This document shows positions 29,798 to 36,887 of a DNA stretch of 64,000 nt, piece after piece. A program made the position numbers and the translations under genes. This stretch comes from Novosphingobium naphthalenivorans NBRC 102051 (GTDB taxonomy: Bacteria > Pseudomonadota > Alphaproteobacteria > Sphingomonadales > Sphingomonadaceae): NCBI RefSeq assembly GCF_001590985.1, contig NZ_BCTX01000005.1, positions 56,427 through 120,426 of the forward strand. Reading direction: 5' to 3'. Positions within the stretch are counted from its first letter, which is position 1, and each line of letters begins with the position of its first letter. Below the pieces are notes generated by a model. It ran no database searches. It worked only from the letters and a program-made list of their open reading frames with translations, and was not told the DNA's origin.

Positions 29798-29885
29798 TTG
29801 GTTGGCCGAGGTTGCGGGGCAGTTGTCCCGCGACTGTCATCGGTCCCGCCTATGCGGCGATCTTTGCGCGCCAAAAGGACCAGCC

Positions 29886-31016
29886 ATGCCCCAGTTCGAC
29901 ATCTCCCGCCGCAGTCTGATCGGCGGCGCGCTGGCCACGGCAGGAGTCGTGCATGTGCCGGGCGCTTTCGCCGCCACGGCTCACCCGCCTCTGAAACGTC
30001 CCGCCAAGCCGATCGTGATCGGCCATCGCGGCGCGCCCGCGCTGCGGCCCGAGCACACGCTGGCCAGTTATGCCAAGGCCATCGCGGACGGCGCCGACTT
30101 CATCGAACCCGATCTGGTTTCGACCAAGGACGGCGTGCTGATCGCCCGGCATGAAAACAACATCGCCGAGACCACCGACGTTTCCGCCCGCCCCGCCTTC
30201 GCGGCGCGCAAGGCCACCAAGGTCATCGACGGCGAGACCATCACCGGCTGGTTCACCGAGGACTTCACGCTGGCCGAGATCAAGTCGCTGCGCGCGAAGG
30301 AGCGGCTGGGTCCGCTGCGGCCGGAAAGCCATGGCTACGACGGGCAGTTCCAGATCGTCACGCTGGAGGAAATCGCCGATTTCACCGCCGCCGAAGCTGC
30401 CGCGCGCGGACGCACGATCGGCCTGATCCCCGAAATCAAGCATTCGACCTATTTCGCCGGGATCGGCCTGCCGCTCGAACAGCGCCTGCTCGACCGGATT
30501 GCCGCCAGCACTTACCTGCAGACCGCCCCGCTGATCATCCAGAGCTTCGAAGTCTCGAACCTCAAGTGGCTGCGCGAGCGCCTGGCCGGGCAGAAGAATG
30601 TCCAGCTCATGCAGCTCACCGTCCCGGCCCCGGTGCGCCCGGCCGATCTCGCCGCCAAGGGCTCCGGCCCCACTTACGACGAGATGCACACCCCGCGCGG
30701 GCTCGCGGACATGGCCGCCTATGCGGACTGGATTTCGCCCTACAACCTCGCCCTGCTGCCGCGCGACAAGGACGGTGCCCTTTCGGCGACGCCGACGCCG
30801 CTGATGGACAATGCCCATGCGGCCGGCCTGCTGGTCTGTTCATGGACCTTCCGCCCGGAAAACCACTTCCTGCCCGCCAACTTGCGCAACGGCGAAGGCG
30901 ACGGCGCACGCAACCCGCAAGGCAGCATGGCCGAAATCCGCGCCTACCTCGCCGTCGGTCTCGACGCCTTCTTCACCGACGATCCGGCGATCGGCCGCGC
31001 GGCGGTGGACGGCTGA
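29886..31016 (+). CDS. Glycerophosphodiester phosphodiesterase, Tat-exported
   Basis: 376 aa. The start MPQFDISRRSLIGGALATAG carries a twin-arginine signal, so the folded enzyme is exported. The catalytic domain has IGHRGAPALRPEHTLASY (catalytic His and the HRG motif), EPDLVSTKDGVLIARHENNI (metal Glu and Asp, second His) and GLIPEIKHS. The C-terminal part of the barrel ends DAFFTDDPAIG. It hydrolyses glycerophosphodiesters to glycerol-3-phosphate and an alcohol in the periplasm. AAAAGGACC precedes the ATG. A longer frame from 29802 lies before the Tat signal and was rejected. Confidence 0.93.
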   Translation: MPQFDISRRSLIGGALATAGVVHVPGAFAATAHPPLKRPAKPIVIGHRGAPALRPEHTLASYAKAIADGADFIEPDLVSTKDGVLIARHENNIAETTDVSARPAFAARKATKVIDGETITGWFTEDFTLAEIKSLRAKERLGPLRPESHGYDGQFQIVTLEEIADFTAAEAAARGRTIGLIPEIKHSTYFAGIGLPLEQRLLDRIAASTYLQTAPLIIQSFEVSNLKWLRERLAGQKNVQLMQLTVPAPVRPADLAAKGSGPTYDEMHTPRGLADMAAYADWISPYNLALLPRDKDGALSATPTPLMDNAHAAGLLVCSWTFRPENHFLPANLRNGEGDGARNPQGSMAEIRAYLAVGLDAFFTDDPAIGRAAVDG

Positions 31017-31061
31017 CGCAAGCCGCAAGACGCCGCGCCTCTTTCATCCTATCATGCGCCG

Positions 31062-31463
31062 ATGACGACCCGTTTCGGCTCCGCCCCCGGCCCCGCCATC
31101 TTCGAAGCCCTGGCCCATGCCGCCTTCGCGCGCATCCCTTCTCCCTTCGCCGAACACCTCGACGGGATCACGGTCCATGTCGAGGAATTCGCCGACGACG
31201 AGACGCTGCACGCGGTGGGGCTGGAAGATCCGTTCCAGCTCACCGGCCTCTATCACGGCCGGCCGATGAGCGAGGAAAGCGTGTGGGCCTCGGGCGAATT
31301 CCGCCCGCGCATCACGCTCTACCGCCAGCCGCTGCTCGCCGAATGGTGTGAGACGGACGTGACGCTGGAAGATCTGGTGACGCATGTCGTCGTGCACGAA
31401 GTCGGCCACCACTTCGGCCTCAGCGATGCGCAGATGCACGCGCTGGAAGAGGGCGGGCGTTAG
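31062..31463 (+). CDS. Small zincin-like metalloprotease (DUF1025 type)
   Basis: 133 aa. The motif VVVHEVGHHFGLSD near the C-terminus gives HExxH plus a third ligand as in minimal zinc proteases of this family. The N-terminus PAIFEALAHAAFARIPSPF is typical of the group. No signal peptide, so cytoplasmic. The substrate is unknown. It lies 45 bases after the glycerophosphodiesterase on the same strand and could share its transcript. Confidence 0.85.
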   Translation: MTTRFGSAPGPAIFEALAHAAFARIPSPFAEHLDGITVHVEEFADDETLHAVGLEDPFQLTGLYHGRPMSEESVWASGEFRPRITLYRQPLLAEWCETDVTLEDLVTHVVVHEVGHHFGLSDAQMHALEEGGR

Positions 31464-31500
31464 GGCCTGTGGGGATTCAGCCCTTGGTCTGATGGAGCCA

Positions 31501-31564
31501 AAGTTCGCCTCACAATTCGTCGCCCCCGCGAAGGCGGGGGCGACGTGGAATTGGGATGCGAACT
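31501..31564. repeat. Palindromic repeat element 1
   Basis: Arms AAGTTCGC...CAATTC and GAATTG...GCGAACTT enclose a perfect CGCCCCCGC-GAAG-GCGGGGGCG core hairpin. The arms carry a few mismatches. It is non-coding and begins a run of three unrelated palindromes between the metalloprotease and 5'-nucleotidase genes. Confidence 0.8.
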
Positions 31565-31604
31565 TCCGATTCACGTGACTGGAACGTGATCGCCTTACCT
31601 TGAA

Positions 31605-31689
31605 TCGTCATTGCGAGGCCCGCAGGGCCGCGGCAATCCAGAGCGAGCGCAAACCGCCCTGGATTGCTTCGCTTCGCTCGCAATGACGA
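31605..31689. repeat. Palindromic repeat element 2 (TCGTCATTGCGAG family)
   Basis: Outer arms TCGTCATTGCGAG and CTCGCAATGACGA match perfectly; inner arms GCAATCCAG and CTGGATTGC are nested inside. This is the style of a common alphaproteobacterial intergenic repeat. Confidence 0.85.
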
Positions 31690-31744
31690 AGGGTTCATTC
31701 AAAGACGATCGCCCTCCAGATCTTCATACTGCCCTATCCGTCCC

Positions 31745-31810
31745 CGTTCGTGTCGAGCGAAGTCGAGACACCGCGACGTCGGCGTGTCTCGACTTCGCTC
31801 GACACGAACG
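31745..31810. repeat. Palindromic repeat element 3 (27-bp perfect arms)
   Basis: The left arm at 31745-31771 starts CGTTCGTGTCGAGCG and is the exact reverse complement of the right arm at 31784-31810, with a 12-base loop. The outer CGTTCG also occurs in the hairpin after gyrB. Confidence 0.9.
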
Positions 31811-31909
31811 GATGGGATTTGGTGTCCGGGAAGCGGCATGAGAAAACCGCACGCCCCGCGCGCAATTTGGTCGCTGGAGCGTCACGCTTCCATGCGATAG
31901 AGCGTCGCC

Positions 31910-33682
31910 ATGCTTTTCCGGATTCCCCCCCGCATCGCCCCGCACATTGCTCCTCTGGCTGCCCTCACCCTGCTGGGCGCCTGTGCCACAACTCCCTCCA
32001 CGCATCAGGTAGCCGCTCCCGCCGTGCAGCCGGTGGACGTGGGGATCATTGCCATCAACGACTTCCACGGCGCGCTGGAGCCGCCCAAGGCGGCGGTATC
32101 CGCGCCGGACGGCAAGGGCGGATCGATCCCGGTCCCGGCTGGCGGCGCGGCCTGGCTCGCATCGGCGGTCGACCAGCTCAAGGCCGAGCATCCTAATCAT
32201 GTGGTGGTGGCCGCGGGCGACCTGACCAGCGCCTCGCAGCTTTCCTCCTCGCTGCATCTCGACGAGCCGGCGGTCGGCGTGATGAACCGCATCGGGCTGG
32301 AATTCAACGCGGTGGGCAACCACGAGTTCGACCGCGGCTGGAAGGAATTGCAGCGCCTGCAGAACGGCGGGTGCGAAAAGAACACGCGGCTGCAGCCCTG
32401 CCAGCTCGAACAGTTCCAGGGCGCGCGGTACAAGTACCTTTCCGCCAGCACTTACAAGGCCGACGGCACCACCCTGTTCCCCGCCACCGGGCTCAAGAGC
32501 TTCGGCACGGGCGCGCAAAAGGTGACGGTGGGCTTCATCGGCCTGTCGCTCAAGGACGTGCCCACGCTCGTCTCGCCCGATGAAGTGAAGGGGCTGACTT
32601 TCGGCGACGAGGCAGAGGCGATCAACCGCGAAGTGCCGAAGCTCAAGGCCGAAGGCGCCGATGCCGTCGTCGTGCTGATCCACCAGGGCGGCTACACGAC
32701 CGGCGGGAACCCGAACGGTTGTGACGATCTGACCGGCGCGATCAAGCCGATCCTCGACCACCTGAACCCCGGTGTCGATCTGGTCGTCTCGGGCCACACG
32801 CACTGGCAATATGTCTGCCAGTACGGCCAGACCCGGCCCGGCGATCCGATCCTGCTGACCAGCGCGGGCGTTTACGGCAAGCTGGTGACGGACATCACGC
32901 TCACCATCGATCCGGCCACTCACCGCGTCATCGCCAAGAAGGCGCACAATGTGATCGTGCAGTCGGAAGGCTATGCGAGCGGGCGCGGCGATGTGCCCAA
33001 TACCGCGCTCTACCCGCAGTTCAGCCCGCGTGCGGACGTGGCCAGCTATGTGGCGGCCTATGTGAAGGACGCCAAGGACCTGATCGCGCGCCCGGTGGGC
33101 AAGCTCTCCGGCCCCGCCGCCAAGCCCTCTGGCGAAAGCAACGAGGGCGGCCCGCTCGGCAACCTGATCGCCGACGGCCAGCTCTATGCCAGCAAGAGCG
33201 CCGGCGCGCAGATCGCCTTCACCAATCCTTTCGGCATCCGCGCCCCGATCGATCCGGCGCCCGATGGCACCGTGACTTTCGGCCAGATCTACATGGTGCA
33301 GCCGTTCAACAACGACCTGGTGACAATGACACTCACCGGCGCGCAGGTCCGCGCGGTGATCGAGGACGGACTGGACGATGACGGTGCCAAGCAGGTCCTC
33401 GCGGCCTCGGCCGGCCTGAAATTCACCTTCGACATGTCCCGCCCTTCGCGCAGCCGCGTGGTTTCGCTGACGCTGAACGGCAAGCCCATCGATCCCAAGG
33501 CCGATTACCGCGTGACCGTGGTCCAATTCCTCGCCGAGGGCGGGGACGGCTTCTCCACCTTCAAGCAGGGCACGGACGAAGTGCGCGGGATCATCGACAA
33601 CGTGGCCTTGCAGGAGTGGATCGCCGCCGTGCCGGTGCGGCAGGTCCCGGCCGAAGTGCGCGCAGTGAAGATCGGGGGGTGA
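31910..33682 (+). CDS. 5'-nucleotidase/2',3'-cyclic phosphodiesterase-type metallophosphatase lipoprotein
   Basis: 590 aa. The lipoprotein signal ends in LTLLGAC. The metallophosphatase domain has IAINDFHGALEP, VVVAAGDLTSAS, AVGNHEFDRGW and VVSGHTHWQYVC, which supply the two-metal site. The C-terminal UshA-type substrate domain starts about residue 380 and has NEGGPLGNLIADGQ, FTNPFGIRAPI and YRVTVVQFLAEGGDGFSTF. It should release phosphate from nucleotides in the periplasm, anchored to a membrane. A 14-base tandem repeat (GAAGATCGGGGGGT) covers the stop. It is convergent with the thioesterase gene. Confidence 0.93.
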   Translation: MLFRIPPRIAPHIAPLAALTLLGACATTPSTHQVAAPAVQPVDVGIIAINDFHGALEPPKAAVSAPDGKGGSIPVPAGGAAWLASAVDQLKAEHPNHVVVAAGDLTSASQLSSSLHLDEPAVGVMNRIGLEFNAVGNHEFDRGWKELQRLQNGGCEKNTRLQPCQLEQFQGARYKYLSASTYKADGTTLFPATGLKSFGTGAQKVTVGFIGLSLKDVPTLVSPDEVKGLTFGDEAEAINREVPKLKAEGADAVVVLIHQGGYTTGGNPNGCDDLTGAIKPILDHLNPGVDLVVSGHTHWQYVCQYGQTRPGDPILLTSAGVYGKLVTDITLTIDPATHRVIAKKAHNVIVQSEGYASGRGDVPNTALYPQFSPRADVASYVAAYVKDAKDLIARPVGKLSGPAAKPSGESNEGGPLGNLIADGQLYASKSAGAQIAFTNPFGIRAPIDPAPDGTVTFGQIYMVQPFNNDLVTMTLTGAQVRAVIEDGLDDDGAKQVLAASAGLKFTFDMSRPSRSRVVSLTLNGKPIDPKADYRVTVVQFLAEGGDGFSTFKQGTDEVRGIIDNVALQEWIAAVPVRQVPAEVRAVKIGG

Positions 33683-33704
33683 AGATCGGGGGGTGATAAG
33701 CCTC

Positions 33705-33730
33705 TCCCCCTCCTCTGAAGAGGAGGGGGA
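33705..33730. repeat. Palindrome between convergent genes (CCCCTCC family)
   Basis: TCCCCCTCCTCT, GA, AGAGGAGGGGGA forms a perfect 12-bp stem. It may stop transcription from both sides. The sequence resembles the repeat inserted in metH at 52971. Confidence 0.75.
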
Positions 33731-33738
33731 TAAATCTG

Positions 33739-34191
33739 TTACGCTCCGTCCCGCAGGAACGCGACGAACCGGCCTGTAAGCCTGCCCGTTTCGGTATCCC
33801 CGCAAGTCAGCACCGAATGCACTTCGATCCGCGCGCGCCTTTTCCGGGCGAGCGTCTTCACGAACGCGGCCCAGGCCGCCTCGTCCGCCAGCATCGATGA
33901 GGCGGTGAACGGGCCCTGCATCGGGCGGCCATAGTCCATCTGGTTGGACTGGATCACCACTTCGCTCGGCAGCCCCTCTTCCACCAGCCGCAGATGCACC
34001 AGCGACCAGGCGGCAAGGATCGCCAGCGCGGAAGCACTGCCGCCGAACACCGTGCTCTTGTGATTGATGTTGGGTTCCAGCGGCGCTGTGAGCACGACGG
34101 ATTGCGCGGTGGCCGACCGAACCTCCACCTGCATGGCCGCCGAAAGCGGGATCTGCCGGTGCAGGTATTCGCCAAGCTCTTCCGGGTCCAT
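33739..34191 (-). CDS. Hotdog-fold thioesterase (YiiD C-terminal domain type)
   Basis: 150 aa from ATG 34191 (MDPEELGEYLHRQIP). The body has LEPNINHKSTVFGGSASALA, typical of the YiiD C-terminal/PaaI-like hotdog family where the helix after the conserved N-H-x-T/G region binds the acyl-CoA. Substrate unknown. It is the last gene of the minus-strand lgt-midA-DUF2306-thioesterase run, only 5 bases after the membrane protein. A frame opening at 34575 overlaps that protein and was rejected. Confidence 0.82.
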   Translation of the reverse strand: MDPEELGEYLHRQIPLSAAMQVEVRSATAQSVVLTAPLEPNINHKSTVFGGSASALAILAAWSLVHLRLVEEGLPSEVVIQSNQMDYGRPMQGPFTASSMLADEAAWAAFVKTLARKRRARIEVHSVLTCGDTETGRLTGRFVAFLRDGA

Positions 34192-34196
34192 CGCGC

Positions 34197-34688
34197 CTAT
34201 CCGAACAGCCAGCGGCCAAGCAGCCGGTGGAACGGGAACGTGAAGAACCCGGCGATCAGCAGCGCACCGATAATGAGCCCGCGCACGGTCCGGCGGTGGC
34301 GATAGACGTCGTGGCGGCGCGCGGCGATCACCAGCACCGGAACCAGCACGATGGTCATCGCCGAAAGTGCATGGATCGGGCTGAGCTGGCCATGGTTCTG
34401 CAAGCGCACGAACAGGCTGTCGACCGCCGTGATCAGCATCGCCCCGGCCCAGACATAGCCGAGCTGGCGATGCCCCCGTGTGCCGCGCCGGCGCCAGAGC
34501 AGCACGGGCGTCAGCACCAGTGCGACAACGACGGTGGAAAGGTGCAACCAGACAACGGCCGGAACCAGGCCCCAATCGCCCATGCCGCGCAGCACGGCGG
34601 CGGCGATAAAGCCCAGCAGCACCAGCGCCAGAGCGCCCAGCAGCTTTTCCAGCTTGTCGGGAGCGGTGGACATATGCGCCTCGGTCAT
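34197..34688 (-). CDS. DUF2306-like four-helix membrane protein
   Basis: 163 aa from the ATG overlapping the midA stop (TGATG at 34690-34686); a second ATG at 34673 would start MSTAPDKLEKLLG. It has four hydrophobic helices: LLGALALVLLGFIAAAVL, VWLHLSTVVVALVLTPVLL, IHALSAMTIVLVPVLVIA and LIIGALLIAGFFTFPFH. The loop RRRGTRGHRQLGYVW is typical of the family. Inner-membrane protein of unknown function, in the lgt operon. Confidence 0.8.
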   Translation of the reverse strand: MTEAHMSTAPDKLEKLLGALALVLLGFIAAAVLRGMGDWGLVPAVVWLHLSTVVVALVLTPVLLWRRRGTRGHRQLGYVWAGAMLITAVDSLFVRLQNHGQLSPIHALSAMTIVLVPVLVIAARRHDVYRHRRTVRGLIIGALLIAGFFTFPFHRLLGRWLFG

Positions 34689-35740
34689 CAGAACCCCGCG
34701 CCGTCCGGCCAATCGGGCGCGGCGAGGCCCATCACCTTGAACAAGGTGCCCATCTGATCCTCCGCGATAAGCCGGTCTTTCGCGGCCTCCAAAGCCGCCG
34801 CATGATGCGGCGCCGCGGCGGCGAGATTGGCCGCGCGGGTCTCGATCCCCAGCGCGCGCAGGAAATGGCCCTGCGTCACCGTGCCGAGATGGCGCGCCCC
34901 GCCCGCCTGCGCGGCATCGGCCATGGCCGCGAAATCGACCAGACAAGTGAGGTCCGCCTCGCCCGGCGTGGCGAAGGGATCGACCTTGGTATGCGCCTTC
35001 AGCGCCTGCAGCGTGGAGCCGGTCTGGCTGCGGTCATAGCCATAGTCGATGAACAGCGCCGCGCCGCCCTGCCCGGCCAGCCGTCCGGCAATGTCATGGG
35101 CAACCGCCGCCGCGCCCGGACAGGTCTCGATCAGCGTGCCGTCCGCCTGCTCGCGCATTGCGGGCGGCACTGCCGCGTCCATCGGCTTGTCCCCGGCGAC
35201 CGGCAGGAAGCGGCCGGCCTGAAAATCCACCATCCGCTCGCGCCAGCCCTGCGGCGTCTTCACCAGCTGGCGTACCGGCAGTGCGTCGAGAAATTCGTTG
35301 GCGACGACCAGCATCGGCGCGTCCTCGGGCAGGCTGGCGACGTCATGATGCCACTGCGCCTGCGGCACCGCGCCCCGCTGGATGGCCCGCAGCGCGGTGG
35401 ATGCTTCGACGAGGTGGACTTGCGGCGTCAGCCCGCAGCGCGCCATCGCCCGCAGCGCATCGCGCGCCAGAGTGCCGCGCCCCGGCCCCAGCTCGACGTA
35501 GTGGAACGGCCCCTCGCGTCCGGCCCTGATCCAGATGTCGGCCAGCCACAGCCCGATCAGCTCGCCGAACATCTGGCTGATCTCCGGCGCGGTGATGAAA
35601 TCGCCCGCGCTGCCGAGCGGGTCTTTCCCGGCATAGTAGCGGGCGTTGGATTCGCCCATGAAGTGCTGCAGCGTGACCGGCCCGTAGTTGGCGATCAGCC
35701 GCTGGAAAACAGCCGCGAGCGGCTCTCCGCCCCGAGTCAT
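34688..35740 (-). CDS. MidA/NDUFAF7-like SAM-dependent methyltransferase
   Basis: 350 aa. SAM-binding text: DFITAPEISQMFGELIGLW, then YVELGPGRGTLARDALR (motif I), VVANEFLDALPVRQ and ALFIDYGYDRS. These match the DUF185/MidA family, whose mitochondrial member NDUFAF7 methylates an arginine of a complex I subunit. The bacterial target is unproven. It follows lgt by 10 bases and overlaps the next gene (TGATG), so it is part of the operon. Confidence 0.9.
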   Translation of the reverse strand: MTRGGEPLAAVFQRLIANYGPVTLQHFMGESNARYYAGKDPLGSAGDFITAPEISQMFGELIGLWLADIWIRAGREGPFHYVELGPGRGTLARDALRAMARCGLTPQVHLVEASTALRAIQRGAVPQAQWHHDVASLPEDAPMLVVANEFLDALPVRQLVKTPQGWRERMVDFQAGRFLPVAGDKPMDAAVPPAMREQADGTLIETCPGAAAVAHDIAGRLAGQGGAALFIDYGYDRSQTGSTLQALKAHTKVDPFATPGEADLTCLVDFAAMADAAQAGGARHLGTVTQGHFLRALGIETRAANLAAAAPHHAAALEAAKDRLIAEDQMGTLFKVMGLAAPDWPDGAGF

Positions 35741-35750
35741 CAGGCCATCA

Positions 35751-36662
35751 TCAGGCGGCGGACGGAGCCATGGCTGTACGGCCGCTGGCCAGCTCCGGCT
35801 TCATCAGCGCGCGCGTGATCAGGAACAGGCCGAGCGCGATCAGCGGGATCGTCAGCCACTGGCCCATCGAAAGGCCGGTGTTGCGCGCGAACTCGGCGAG
35901 CTGGGCGTCCGGTTCGCGGAAGAATTCGACGATGAAGCGCGCGCAGCCGATGCCGGTGGTAAACACGCCGACCAAGAGGCCGGTGCGGAAGCGCGCGCGT
36001 GTCTTCCAGAACAGCGGCAGCATGATCAGGATCATCATCAGCCCTTCCAGCCCGGCCTCGTAGAGCTGGCTGGGATGGCGCGGCAGCGGGCCGGCATCGG
36101 GAAAGACCATCGCCCAGGGCAGGTTCGGGTCCGTCACCACGCGCCCCCACAGCTCGCCGTTCACGAAGTTGGCGAGACGGCCGAACATCATGCCGAACGG
36201 CACGCAGACCGAAATGTAGTCCGCCACGCGCACGAAATTGAGGCCATTGCGCCAGGACACCCACAGCATCGCCAGCAGCACGCCGATCAGCCCGCCGTGG
36301 AAGCTCATGCCGCCGTGCCAGAGCTGGACCAGCTCGGCGGGATGCAGCCACATGCTGGGAATGGCGGAATCGCCGCCGGTGTAGAACGTGGCGTAGCCGA
36401 GACGCCCGCCCAGGATGATGCCCAGCGTACAGTAGAAGAACAGGTCGTCCGCATGGCGCTGCGCCAGCGGCGCACCGGGCGCCTTGATCATGCGGCTGAG
36501 GTGCCAGTAGCCGAGCAGGATGCCCGCCAGATAGGCCAGCGAATACCAGCGCAGTTCGAAACTGCCGATCCGGAACAGGTAGTTCTTGAGGCCCAGATCC
36601 ACCCAGTGAATCGGTTCGTGCACTTGCACCGCAGCGGCGGCGGCCAGTTGTATCAGGGACAT
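35751..36662 (-). CDS. lgt: Prolipoprotein diacylglyceryl transferase
   Basis: 303 aa, seven membrane helices. The Lgt signature GRLANFVNGELWGR is intact, with HGGMSFHGGLIG and the ARFIVEFFREPD region. It transfers diacylglycerol from phosphatidylglycerol to the lipobox Cys of prolipoproteins in the inner membrane, the first step of lipoprotein maturation. Several lipoprotein genes are in this window. It heads the four-gene minus-strand operon and is divergent from glnD. Confidence 0.97.
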   Translation of the reverse strand: MSLIQLAAAAAVQVHEPIHWVDLGLKNYLFRIGSFELRWYSLAYLAGILLGYWHLSRMIKAPGAPLAQRHADDLFFYCTLGIILGGRLGYATFYTGGDSAIPSMWLHPAELVQLWHGGMSFHGGLIGVLLAMLWVSWRNGLNFVRVADYISVCVPFGMMFGRLANFVNGELWGRVVTDPNLPWAMVFPDAGPLPRHPSQLYEAGLEGLMMILIMLPLFWKTRARFRTGLLVGVFTTGIGCARFIVEFFREPDAQLAEFARNTGLSMGQWLTIPLIALGLFLITRALMKPELASGRTAMAPSAA

Positions 36663-36887
36663 TCGATCTCTCTGCCTGTGTCTTGCCTGGCTGTGTCCTG
36701 TGCGGCCCCGCGCGGACCTGGGGAGGCTCTGTTACGGGCGCCTTCTGGCATAGCCCGGCTGATGATGGTAGCCGCGTTTTCACACCTTCGCTGCACAATC
36801 GCTGAACACCGCCGGGCAGCGGGCGATCACCGCGATCGCCTCCGCTGCCTTTCCATAGCCATCCCACCAGTCTAGAAGCCGCCTCCC

